From assembly GCA_024372495.1 (NCBI GenBank), contig CP099977.1:2666001-2730000 (forward strand): a DNA stretch of 64,000 bases. The letters are read 5' to 3'. How positions within the stretch are numbered: the stretch's first letter is position 1; each line of letters starts with the position of its first letter. A program made the translations under genes and the position numbers. Below the pieces are notes generated by a model that did not search any database, was not told the origin of the DNA, and worked only from the letters and a program-made list of their open reading frames with translations. Positions 20,966 to 29,732 of this stretch are shown here, piece after piece. This stretch comes from Pseudarthrobacter sp. Fe7 (GTDB lineage: Bacteria; Actinomycetota; Actinomycetes; Actinomycetales; Micrococcaceae).

Positions 20966-21658
20966 ATGGGGATCCTGCTGCGCACGCGGGCCGCCGGGGA
21001 GACCGAGCAAATGGACCGCGCCGATTGCGACGCCCGGCTCCTTGACAACACCTACCGGCAGTTTTGGGTCATCAACAGGGTCCTGTCCGGCTGGCGTCGG
21101 CTGTACAACAAGGAGCTCCGCACCATCATCACGCCGGACCGGCGCCCCGTGACGGTGCTCGATATTGGCTCCGGCGGCGGTGACCTCGCCGTGATGCTGG
21201 CCCGGTGGGCGGCCCGGGACGGCAAGCAGATGCACGTCACCGGAATCGATCCGGATCCCCGCGCTGCCGCTTTCGCCAACCAGCGCGTCCATACCCCCGG
21301 CGTCGAATTCCGCCAGGCACACAGCAGCGACCTGGTCCGGGAACGTGCCAGGTTCGACGTCGTCATTTCCAACCACGTGCTGCACCATCTTGACTCCGGG
21401 GAGCTCCGCCAACTGCTGGCAGACTCGGAAATCCTGGCCGGGAAGGCGCTGCACAACGACCTCGTCCGAAGCCCCGCCGCGTTTGCCTTGTTCAGCGCAG
21501 CCGCGCTGCCGTTCCGGCAGTCGTACATCCGGGAGGACGGGCTCACGTCCATCCGCCGCAGCTACCGGCCCGCTGAGCTGGCAGCATCCGCTCCCCCGGG
21601 TTGGTCCGTTGAGCGGTCGTCCGCCTTCCATCAGGTCCTGACCTTCCGGCGGGGCTGA
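20966..21658 (+). CDS. Class I SAM-dependent methyltransferase of the PKS operon
   Basis: A 230-residue Rossmann-fold methyltransferase. Motif I is VLDIGSGGGDLAVM, with an acidic motif II (VTGIDPDPRA) and a post-motif region FDVVISNHVLHHL. In srsABC-type operons this protein methylates the alkylresorcinol ring. The start is ATG 20966, 14 bases after the PKS stop. The stop is followed one base later by the ATG of the flavin monooxygenase, so the three genes are surely co-transcribed. Confidence 0.82.
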   Translation: MGILLRTRAAGETEQMDRADCDARLLDNTYRQFWVINRVLSGWRRLYNKELRTIITPDRRPVTVLDIGSGGGDLAVMLARWAARDGKQMHVTGIDPDPRAAAFANQRVHTPGVEFRQAHSSDLVRERARFDVVISNHVLHHLDSGELRQLLADSEILAGKALHNDLVRSPAAFALFSAAALPFRQSYIREDGLTSIRRSYRPAELAASAPPGWSVERSSAFHQVLTFRRG

Positions 21659-21659
21659 G

Positions 21660-22800
21660 ATGGACGCCGATGTGCTGATCGCGGGCGGCGGTGCCGTTGG
21701 CCTGTACCTGGCTGCCGCGCTGCTGCAGGAAGGCATAACGGTGAAGGTTCTGGAGCAGCGGCAGTCGCGGAACCGGCACACCCGGGCCATCGGCATCCAT
21801 CCCCCGGCATTGCAGGCACTGTCCCAGGTCCACGTGGCGTCCGCGATGGTGCAGGAGGGGGTCCGCATCCGGACCGGCATGGCAGTCAGCGAAGGCAAAA
21901 CCGTGGGAACCATGCGGTTCGACGCCGTTTCCAGGGACTTCCCGTTCGTGCTTGCACTCCCGCAGTACAGGACGGAGCAGGCTCCTGGAAGAACGAGTGC
22001 TCGCCTTGGACCCCGGGGCACTCATCAGGGGCGCCAGGGTAAAGGGAGTTACGGACGACGGCGGCAAGGTCACCGTGGCGGTGGAGGGCGCCACGCACCC
22101 CGGCAGCGCCACAGGAGGGCTGCTGGTGGCTGCCGACGGCGCCCGGTCACAACTGCGGAGTGCGCTCGGCGTGCCGGTGGCCCGCAAGGTCTATCCGGAC
22201 CACTACATGATGGGGGATTTCGACGACGGCACGGGCTACGGGGACAAGGCCGTGCTGTTCCTCGAGCCGGATGGAATCGTCGAGTCCTTCCCGCTGCCGG
22301 GTGGGGTGCGCCGCTGGGTGGTGCGGCTGGGCAGCCCGGCCGCGCCGGGGGCAGGGGCGGACCACTTGGCGGAATTGGTGCGGCGGCGGACCGGTGTCAC
22401 CCCTGATCCGGACACGAACTCCATGCTGAGTGCCTTCAGCGTACGGTCCGGATTAGCTCGAAGGTCTGTTGCCGGCCGGTCCGTGCTGCTGGGCGACGCC
22501 GCCCATGAGATCAGTCCGATTGGCGGCCAGGGCATGAACCTGGGCTGGCTGGGTGCCCGGGAACTGGTGCCGCTGGTGTGTGCCGCGATGGCCGGTAAAA
22601 CAACAGGCAGCATGCTCAGGGAGTTTGAGAAGAGCCGCCGGCGCGCTGCCGTCCTGGCCCGCAGGCAGGCGGAAATCAACATGATGCTGGGCAGGCCGCT
22701 GCCCCGGCCTCTCCTCCGGGTGCGCACTGCCGCCATGGGTGCGGCCGCTGCGGCACCTGCGGTGAACTTGTGGGCCGCCCGGCGCTTCACCATGCAATAG
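21660..22800 (+). CDS. FAD-dependent monooxygenase of the PKS operon, one frameshift
   Basis: An aromatic-ring hydroxylase of the PHBH type. The N-terminal dinucleotide fold shows AGGGAVGLYLAAALL; the second FAD motif is GDAAHEISPIGGQGMN near residue 280. The DG motif region reads VAADGARSQLRSALG. An extra G at 21980/21981 (GAGCAGGCTCCTGG) breaks the frame between YRTEQ and LLEERVLAL. Corrected length is 379 residues. By analogy with SrsC it would oxidise the resorcinol ring toward a quinone; the actual substrate is unknown. Confidence 0.83.
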
Positions 22801-22826
22801 CAGTGGCGGGAAGCAGTGTCGAATGG

Positions 22827-23240
22827 CTACCGGAAGTAACAGTCGTAGCTGTCCTGGCTCACGATCAGGCCGCTGCTGACTTCAAAGACCGATGACGTCC
22901 TGGCCCGGATGGTCTCGCCTCGGTCCCAGTACCGCAGGTCCATCTGCACCGTGGCCGACCAATCGGCCTCCACTGCCACCCGGCCGCCTTCACAGGTGGT
23001 GCGCCGGATAGTGAACTGCTGGTCCTTGACCACCTCGCGGCCTTGGTCGGCACCGGCGAGCACGGCCGCCAGCGTTCGGGTTGAGCCCTCGGGCGCCAAC
23101 AGGTGCGGGGCCTCAGTGAGTAAGAACTGTTCAGCCAGGAACGGCCGGATGTCCGCCGCCCCGCCGCCCGCCTCAAGGACGCGGATAAATGCAAGGACGT
23201 GCTCCAGCGGGGACGCCGCCGGGAGGGAATCATCAGCCAT
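22827..23240 (-). CDS. SnoaL/NTF2-like fold protein
   Basis: A 137-residue protein with the layout of the cone-shaped NTF2/SnoaL fold. A helical N-terminus (PLEHVLAFIRVLEAGG) is followed by beta strands (VAVEADWSATVQM, TSSVFEVSSGLIVSQDSYDCYF). Members act as small-molecule isomerases, cyclases or carriers; the role is unknown. It converges on the PKS operon. A dre-like palindrome covers its start codon region, suggesting control by a DasR-type regulator. Confidence 0.65.
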   Translation of the reverse strand: MADDSLPAASPLEHVLAFIRVLEAGGGAADIRPFLAEQFLLTEAPHLLAPEGSTRTLAAVLAGADQGREVVKDQQFTIRRTTCEGGRVAVEADWSATVQMDLRYWDRGETIRARTSSVFEVSSGLIVSQDSYDCYFR

Positions 23241-23252
23241 GGTCTAGACCCT
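23239..23252. promoter_or_regulatory. Second dre-like palindrome at the start of the SnoaL-like gene
   Basis: ATGGTCTAGACCCT carries the same perfect 11-base core (TGGTCTAGACC) as the ptsH-gntR operator. It touches the start codon of the minus-strand gene and lies about 45 bases before def on the other strand. CTAG is rare in such genomes, which makes the shared core more notable. Confidence 0.5.
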
Positions 23253-23293
23253 AGCCGAACGTCCCCCGGGCCGTCCGCCAGTAGGCTGGCCCC

Positions 23294-23975
23294 ATGACCC
23301 AGACTGTTCCTCCAGCCGCTGCCGGCCCCGGGCACATCCGAGAAATTGTTGAGCGGATCCTGTCCGCCGGTACGCTCCCACCCATCGTCCAGGCAGGGCA
23401 CCCCGCGCTGCGCCAGCGTGCCGCGGACGTCGACGGCCAGCTGTCGGCGGACCAGTTGGACCGCCTGATCGGGGTCATGCGGCAGGTTATGCATGAGGCG
23501 CCCGGGGTGGGCCTTGCCGCGCCGCAGCTGGGTATCCCCCTGCGGCTCGCCGTCCTGGAGGACCAGTTCGATATCGACCCCGCTGCTGCTGCCCTGCGGA
23601 GCCGCAGCCCGCTGGATTTCATGGCCATCCTTAACCCCCGGTACACGCCAGTGGGGTCCGGACGTGCCTCCTTCTATGAGGGGTGCCTGTCCCTGAACGG
23701 GCTGCAGGCGGTGGTGGCGCGTCCGGACGCCGTGCTGCTGGAGTATTTAACGCCCGACGGTGCGGCGGAGCGGCGTGAGTTCTCCGGGTGGCAGGCGCGC
23801 ATCGTGCAGCACGAGACGGACCACCTTGATGGCATCCTGTACATCGACCGGGCCCAGGCTCCGGTCCTTGAGCAGCAACGCGGAATACGCTGCGCACTGG
23901 GCGGAGGCCGGCATCGGGAAGGCGCGGGAGGGGCTGGGGTTCGACGACGGGCCCGCCGGCATATCGACCGCCTGA
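23294..23975 (+). CDS. def: Peptide deformylase, one frameshift
   Basis: Removes the formyl group from nascent protein N-termini. All three motifs are present: GVGLAAPQLG (motif 1), EGCLSLNG (motif 2, with the metal Cys) and QHETDHLDG (motif 3, HExxH metal ligands). The extended N-terminus and GLGFDDGPAGISTA tail are usual in actinobacteria. An extra G at 23857/23858 (GCCCAGGCTCCGG) shifts the frame after IDRAQ. Removing it restores LRSLSSNAEYAAHWAEAG and a 226-residue protein. Confidence 0.93.
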
Positions 23976-24047
23976 GGCTGGCCGGGCCTGGCCTGGCCCA
24001 GGCGGGACGGGAAGGTGCAGGGAATCCCGCCGCCTAAAATAGTTCCC

Positions 24048-24928
24048 ATGCCTTCCGCGGATCTCCCCTCCTGTGTCCCGTCTGCCCTTATCCAATGGAG
24101 TACCTTCAGGCTGAGGCCACGCGCCAACCCCGGCTGGTTTGCGCACAGGGGCACAGCTTCGATGCCGCCCGGCAGGGCTATTTCAATCTGCTGGTGGGCA
24201 AGGGCACGCCCTTCGAGCCGGACAGCGCAGCGATGGTGGCGTCGCGGTTCACCTTCCTGGGGAACGGGCACTACCGGCCGCTTTCGCAGGCCCTGGCCGC
24301 CGTCGTCGTGCCTCATCTTCGGGAAGAAGGAGCGGCGGTGCTGGACTCCGGAACAGGGACTGGCCACTACCTGCGGGAGATCCTGGACGCGGCATCCGCC
24401 GGAGGGCGGAAGGCCTCCGCAATCGGCCTGGACATCTCGAAATTCGCGCTGCGGCGCGCTGCCCGGCTCAACCCGGAGGCAGTGAACCTGGTCTGGGATA
24501 TCTGGCAGCCGTTGCCGGTGGCGGACACCTCAGTGGACGCGGTCACCGTGATATTCGCTCCGCGGAATCCTGCCGAATTCGCCCGCGTCCTGCGCCCCGG
24601 GGGTGTATTGGCCGTGGTGACCCCGCGTCCCGGGCATCTCGCAGACATCGCTGCCGTCACCGGAATGCTCGGCATCGAAGAGGGCAAGGATGAGCGGCTC
24701 GCGGCGGCCATGGCCCAGCACTTCGAGGCCGAAGATACCGTCGACGTGGACATCCCGTTGGAGCTGAGCCGCGCTGCCGCTGCGGACCTCGCGTACATGG
24801 GCCCGGCAGGCCACCACCTGGACCGGAACCAGATCGCCGTACGGCTGGCGGACTCCCCGGAACCGGTGAACGCCGACGCAAAGTTCAGGCTCTCCGTCTT
24901 CCGGCCCAGGACCGACGGCGCCCCGTAA
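24048..24928 (+). CDS. RlmA-type 23S rRNA (guanine-N1) methyltransferase, one frameshift
   Basis: A SAM-dependent rRNA methyltransferase. An N-terminal zinc knuckle (LLCPVC, then LVCAQGHSFDAARQGYFNLL) is followed by a Rossmann domain (GTGTGHYLREIL as motif I and AVTVIFAPRNPAEFARVL). The frame from the ATG at 24048 (MPSADLP) joins this protein only if one C is added to the four-C run at 24065-24068. The corrected length is 293 residues. The RlmA family includes tylosin/mycinamicin-resistance methylases (TlrB); the housekeeping versus resistance role cannot be told here. Confidence 0.82.
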
Positions 24929-25056
24929 CGACTTGGCGACTATCCCCCGGCAGCCGCTGTGAACCGGCCCACGTCCGAGGTGCGCGGACTAGGATGAAAA
25001 GACAGTTACCGGGGTCCCGCGGATGCGGCTCCCCCGTGACGAAGGGGGAAAGAGGA

Positions 25057-25530
25057 ATGTTCGAGTGGCTTGGGGAAAACTGGTGGGCTCTGTGGCTCAC
25101 TGCTTTCCTGGCGTTTGCGGTGATCGAGATGATCACACTTGACCTGTTTTTCATCATGCTTGGCGGTGGATCACTCGCCGCGCTGGTAGCCGACTTCGCC
25201 GGCGCCGAGCCTTGGCTGCAGGTAGTCATCTTCTCCATCGTGTCCCTGCTCATGGTTGCCTTTGTTAGGCCCGTGGCCCTGTCGCATTTGAAAAAGGGAC
25301 CTTCAGAGCAGCGGACCAACGTGGACCGGCTGATCGGTGAGCCCGCCGTGGTGATGGAAGCCGTAACGTCCTCCAGCGGCCTCGTGAAAATCGGCGGCGA
25401 TATTTGGAGTGCGCGCTCCTCCGCGGGAGTGCTTCCCGCAGGCCAGAAAGTGGTTGTGGCGGCCATCGACGGCGCAACAGCAGTGGTTTCGGTGCCGCCG
25501 GCGGCGGTCACCGGCCAAGATACAGCCTGA
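25057..25530 (+). CDS. NfeD family membrane protein
   Basis: A 157-residue protein with two or three N-terminal membrane helices (ALWLTAFLAFAVIEMITLDLFFIMLG, and LQVVIFSIVSLLMVAFV) and a C-terminal OB-fold of about 75 residues (VDRLIGEPAVVMEAVTSSSGLVKIGGDIWSA). NfeD proteins work with SPFH/stomatin partners in membrane microdomains. The partner gene follows 22 bases downstream. The ATG 25057 follows an AAAGAGGA site. Confidence 0.88.
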   Translation: MFEWLGENWWALWLTAFLAFAVIEMITLDLFFIMLGGGSLAALVADFAGAEPWLQVVIFSIVSLLMVAFVRPVALSHLKKGPSEQRTNVDRLIGEPAVVMEAVTSSSGLVKIGGDIWSARSSAGVLPAGQKVVVAAIDGATAVVSVPPAAVTGQDTA

Positions 25531-25552
25531 CAATTGGGGAACAAGGAGTTGT

Positions 25553-26501
25553 ATGGAAAACGCAGGCGGAGCCGCACTGGCCATTGTGCTGGTGGTTCTG
25601 ATCGTCTTTGTCATCATAGTTTTGGTCCGGTCCGTCCGGATTATCCCGCAGGCCCGCGCCGGCGTCGTTGAACGGCTCGGCAAGTACCAGCGGACGCTTA
25701 ACCCGGGCCTGACCATCCTGATTCCGTTTGTGGACCGGCTCCTGCCGCTCCTTGACCTGCGTGAACAGGTGGTCTCCTTTCCGCCCCAGCCCGTGATTAC
25801 TGAGGACAACCTGGTGGTCTCCATCGACACGGTGGTGTATTTCCAGGTGACTGACCCGCGGGCGGCGACGTATGAGATCGCCAACTACATCCAGGCCGTT
25901 GAGCAGCTCACCACCACCACCCTGCGCAACGTGGTGGGCGGCCTCAACCTGGAGGAAGCCCTCACATCTCGTGACCAGATCAACGGGCAGGCTCCGCGGC
26001 GTCCTGGATGAGGCAACAGGCCGCTGGGGCATCCGTGTTTCACGGGTGGAACTGAAGGCCATCGATCCGCCGCACTCCATCCAGGACTCGATGGAGAAGC
26101 AGATGCGCGCGGAACGTGACCGGCGTGCAGCCATACTGACGGCCGAGGGCACCAAGCAGTCAGCCATCCTCACCGCGGAAGGCCAGCGGCAGGCTTCCAT
26201 CCTGGCCGCAGAAGGCGAGGCCAAAGCTGCCATCCTCCGCGCTGACGGCGAATCGCAGGCCATCCAGAAGGTCTTCGACGCCATCCACAAGGGAAACCCG
26301 GACCAGAAACTGCTGGCCTACCAATACCTTCAGACGCTGCCCAAGCTTGCCGAGGGCTCAGCTAACAAGCTGTGGATCATCCCAAGTGAAGTTGGGGAGG
26401 CACTGAAGGGAATCGGCAACGCCCTTGGGGGAAACACCGCGGAAGCCACCGCTCCTGGGTCGCTATTCGGGGAAGCTCCCGCCGAGCGCACCGAGCCGTA
26501 G
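25553..26501 (+). CDS. SPFH/stomatin-like (paraslipin) protein, one frameshift
   Basis: A membrane-microdomain scaffold protein. One N-terminal transmembrane helix (ALAIVLVVLIVFVIIVLV) is followed by the SPFH domain (GVVERLGKYQRTLNPGLTIL, ISTDTVVYFQVTDP-like segment, TLRNVVGGLNLEEALTSRDQ). An Ala/Glu-rich coiled coil with repeats of ILTAEG/ILAAEG follows, then a short tail. An extra G at 25990/25991 (GGGCAGGCTCCG) breaks the frame after DQINGQ. Corrected length is 315 residues. It is paired with nfeD. Confidence 0.9.
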
Positions 26502-26515
26502 GAATTTCGGGAACG

Positions 26516-26552
26516 CAGGGAGGGCCTGGCGGTGACCGCCAGGCCCTCCCTG
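26516..26552. terminator. Intrinsic terminator after the SPFH gene
   Basis: The stem CAGGGAGGGCCTGGCGG pairs perfectly with CCGCCAGGCCCTCCCTG, with loop TGA, followed by TTTTGG. It is a strong stem that separates the nfeD-SPFH operon from rbpA. Confidence 0.88.
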
Positions 26553-26554
26553 TT

Positions 26555-26584
26555 TTGGTTCAAACGGGATAACCCTCGTATAAT
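26555..26584 (+). promoter_or_regulatory. Probable rbpA promoter
   Basis: TTGGTT and a consensus TATAAT are spaced 18 bases apart, about 160 bases before the rbpA ATG. Overlapping it, GGGAT at 26566 with GTA 18 bases on resembles a sigR-type promoter (GGGAAT-N18-GTT). Streptomyces rbpA is known to be sigR-controlled. The vegetative match is clear; the sigR reading is weaker. Confidence 0.6.
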
Positions 26585-26743
26585 TGGGTATTTGTCCGGC
26601 AGGAGACTACCAGCTGGAACAACCAAGCTTCGCAATGCGTTGAATCCTATGATGCAACACAGTGCACACAGTAGTCCGGCGGTGCCATGGCACCACCGGC
26701 AAGCGCGGAGATTTCATCCGCGAACCGACCAGAGGGAGAAATC

Positions 26744-27091
26744 ATGAGCGATCGCAGCCTGCGGGGCATGCGCCTTGGTGCGCAGAGCATGGAGACCGAG
26801 TCCGGAGTTGAGCCGGCTCCGCGCCAGCGGGTTGAATACCGCTGCGCTGATGGCGAGCAGGTCTTCGTCACGTTCTCCTCCGAGGCGGAAATTCCTCCGG
26901 TGTGGGTCTCCAAGACCGGCAAGGAAGCGCTCCTGGTCGATGGCGAAAAGCCGGACACCAGCAATGACAAGGCAGTCCGCACCCACTGGGACATGCTGCT
27001 GGAACGCCGCTCCCTGCCTGAGCTCGAACAGATCCTCGAGGACCGCCTGACCATCCTGCGCGAACGCCGCGGAGAGCGCCGCTCCGCATAA
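26744..27091 (+). CDS. rbpA: RNA polymerase-binding protein RbpA
   Basis: An actinobacterial RNA-polymerase activator that binds the principal sigma factor and stabilises the open complex. The 115-residue product has the RbpA core fold (VEYRCADGEQVFVTFSSEAEIPPVW). A basic linker and a C-terminal sigma-interaction helix (RTHWDMLLERRSLPELEQILEDRL) follow. The length is typical. The ATG 26744 follows AGAGGGAGA. It is transcribed alone, between two terminators. Confidence 0.95.
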   Translation: MSDRSLRGMRLGAQSMETESGVEPAPRQRVEYRCADGEQVFVTFSSEAEIPPVWVSKTGKEALLVDGEKPDTSNDKAVRTHWDMLLERRSLPELEQILEDRLTILRERRGERRSA

Positions 27092-27103
27092 GGCCGGCCG
27101 CAT

Positions 27104-27147
27104 AAAGGGAGCGGGCCCCGCACCATTGGTGCGGGGCCCGCTCCCTT
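27104..27147. terminator. Bidirectional terminator after rbpA
   Basis: AAAGGGAGCGGGCCCCGCACC and its complement form a 20-base stem with a 3-4 base loop. It is A-flanked on one side and T-flanked on the other, as expected between convergent genes. Confidence 0.9.
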
Positions 27148-27179
27148 TTCGTGTGCCGTGCGCGGCCGTCAGCGGAAGG

Positions 27180-27923
27180 CTACGCCTGCTTGTTCTTCAG
27201 TTTTACGGTGAGCGTGTTCCAGCGCGCGGCCAGCCCCCACTTGGTGACGTTGATCATGGCTTCGACCACGATGTTGCCGCTCATCTTGGATGCACCCAGT
27301 TCGCGCTCTACGAAAGTGATGGGGCGTTCCTCGATGCGCAGGCCCAGTTTGGCCACCCGCCAGGCAAGGTCCACCTGGAAGCCGTAGCCCACGGAGTCCA
27401 CCTGGTCGAGGTTGAGCTTCTCCAGGGTTGTCCTGCGGAATGCGCGGTAGCCGCCGGTAACGTCCCGGATCGGCAGGCCCAGCATCAGCCGGGCGTAGGT
27501 GCTGCCCACGCGGGAGATCGCCTGGCGGTACAGCGGCCAGTTGACCACGCTGCCGCCGGGAACCCAGCGCGAGCCCATTGCCAGGTCTGCGCCCTGTTCC
27601 ACGGCTTCAAGGAGTTGCGGAAGCTGTTCGGGCTGGTGGGAGCCGTCTGCATCCATTTCCACCAGGACGTCGTAGCCGGCGTCAAGGCCCCACTTGAAGC
27701 CGGCGATGTAGGCAGCGCCCAGGCCTTCCTTGCCCTTGCGGTGCAGGACGTGGACCTGCGAGTCGTCGGCAGCGAACCCGTCGGCAAGTTGGCCGGTGCC
27801 GTCGGGGCTGTTGTCATCAACCACCAGCACGTCCGACGCCGGAACGGCCTTCCGCAGGCGCTGGAGCGTCTTGGGCAGCGATTCCAGTTCGTTGTAGGTG
27901 GGAATGATCGTAAGGACGCGCAC
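27180..27923 (-). CDS. Polyprenol-phosphate mannosyltransferase-like GT2 (DPM1 type)
   Basis: A family 2 glycosyltransferase of the dolichol/polyprenol-phosphate mannose synthase group. Motifs are [23 protein letters not shown] (nucleotide binding), [14 protein letters not shown] (DxD metal site) and the acceptor region [11 protein letters not shown]. It has 247 residues and no C-terminal membrane domain, so it resembles the soluble catalytic domain (Ppm1 domain 2). The GTG 27923 ([12 protein letters not shown]) is chosen as the family N-terminus. It would supply mannose for glycolipids or protein mannosylation. Confidence 0.88.
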   Translation of the reverse strand: MRVLTIIPTYNELESLPKTLQRLRKAVPASDVLVVDDNSPDGTGQLADGFAADDSQVHVLHRKGKEGLGAAYIAGFKWGLDAGYDVLVEMDADGSHQPEQLPQLLEAVEQGADLAMGSRWVPGGSVVNWPLYRQAISRVGSTYARLMLGLPIRDVTGGYRAFRRTTLEKLNLDQVDSVGYGFQVDLAWRVAKLGLRIEERPITFVERELGASKMSGNIVVEAMINVTKWGLAARWNTLTVKLKNKQA

Positions 27924-28023
27924 AGGGGGCCTTTCCTGGTGGAAGTGGTCGTTGCACCTGCTGCCGGGCATGCCGGCGGCGGGCGCAACTTCCCATTATA
28001 GGGCGGTGGGGCGGGTTCCCTGG

Positions 28024-29673
28024 TCAGGAACGCAGGGCCGGGCTGGCGAACAGTTCGGCCCCGTCTTTCACGGTTTGCAGGCAGACCGGGTCCGAGCCCG
28101 TGTCCAGGGCCGGCAGCAGGGGTGTCCGGGCCCGCGGATCGGTGCTCCATGACTGCACCCGCCCGTCAGCCACCTGCACCATCAGCTCCTCCACCTCCCA
28201 CACGGCGAAGCTTGCCGGGGCTCCCGGTACGAGTTGCCCGGCCATGGGATTGGCGTGGCGTGCGGCCCGCCAGCCGGCCCGGGTGTGTCCGAGGAATGCG
28301 GCGCGGGCGGAAATCCGTTCTTCCGGGTTGTGGTGTTCCACGCAGGCCCGCACGCTTGACCACGGACGCAGGGGAGTGACGGGGCTGTCACTGCCGAAGC
28401 AGACAGGAACTCCGGCGGAGTAGAACGCGGCAAACCGGTTCATCGACCGGCTCCGCTCCCCCAGCCGTCGTTCGTACAGGCCGGCCGGGCCGCCCCAGGC
28501 TGCGTCGAAAGATGGCTGGGCGCTGACGGTCACCGAGTAGTGCGCCAGCCTGGCGATAGCCGCGGCATCAGCCATTTCCACATGTTCGAACCGGTGGCCG
28601 GCCGCGCGTACCCGCTGCTCCCCTACCTCCTTGGCGGCCAGGTCCAGTGCTTCCAGCGCAGCGTCCAGCCCGGCGTCGCCAATCACGTGGAATCCCCCTG
28701 GATCCCTGCAAGGGAGCAGGCGGCCAGGTGCGCCGCCGCCTGGTCAACACTCAGGTACAAGGTGCCCTTTTCCTGGCCCGCATCGCTGTAACCGGCGCGC
28801 AGGGCGGCTGTCCGGGAACCCAAGGACCCGTCGATGTTCAGGTCACCCGCAAGCCCGCGGACATCTGCCCCCAGTTCTGCCACGAGGGCTCGGGCCTGCG
28901 CCTCCGAGGACACCAGGCTCGCCCCAGTACGGCAGCACCTCGGGAAACCGCGGTGCACCCGGTTCGGTGGCATTCCACCCTGCAGCGAGGCGCAGGTCCT
29001 CAACGCCGCCGATGTGGGGTGCAGCCATTTCAGCGAGGGCAACGTACCCGTTGGCAGCGGCTTCCGCCAGGGCACGCGCCTGGAGCCGCTTCAGCGAATC
29101 CTGCGGCATTTGCCGTGTTGCCAGCCGGGCAGCGTCGTGGGCCGCCCGCGTCACCCGCGCGCCGCCGTCGTACCCTTCCTTGGTGCGAAGCTCCGCAGAC
29201 TGGGCCAGCGATGTGGACACCAGTGCCGAGTGCACGTCCACCCGGGAGAGGTAGACGGGCCTGCCCCCGGCAGCCCGCTCAAGTTCTTCTGCACTGGGCA
29301 TGGTGCTATCCGCCCACGTGCTCTCGTCCCAGCCGTGCCCGAGCACCGGCCCGTCCCCGCCGGCAGCGGCGACCACGTCCAGCAGTGCCCGGGCCGAGGA
29401 TATTGGCCCCAGCTGCAGCGACTCCAGGGCGATGCCGGTTTCGGTCAGGTGCATGTGGGAGTCGACGAAGCCGGGCGCAACCAGGGCGCCACGAAGGTCG
29501 ATGATTTCCATGGAACTGTCGGCGATGGACGATGCCGCCTGCTCCGATCCCACCCAGGCAACGGTGTCCCCATCTACCAGCATTGCCGTTGCGAAGGGAT
29601 CCGCCGCGGTGTACACGGAGCCGTTGCGGTACAGCACCGGGGCGGGACGGGAGGGAGCATCGGGACGGGGCAT
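28024..29673 (-). CDS. YtcJ-like metal-dependent amidohydrolase, two frameshifts
   Basis: An amidohydrolase-superfamily enzyme (amidohydro_3/YtcJ group) of unknown substrate. The N-terminal metal motif DSHMHL, HVIGDAG, the later HFEHVEMAD-like HRFEHVEMA, and CFGSDSPVTPLRP are visible. An extra G at 28916/28917 and a missing base in the five-C run at 28694-28698 split it into three frames. Corrected, it runs YWGE-LVSSEAQARAL and GIQG-GFHVIGDAGLD, 549 residues in all, the normal length. It is minus-strand, between the GT2 gene and the helicase. Confidence 0.83.
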
Positions 29674-29732
29674 GGTTGGCAGGACTCCTGAGCGTATGCA
29701 GGCCGGCGGAAGCCGGCAGGGGTGTAGGCGGG

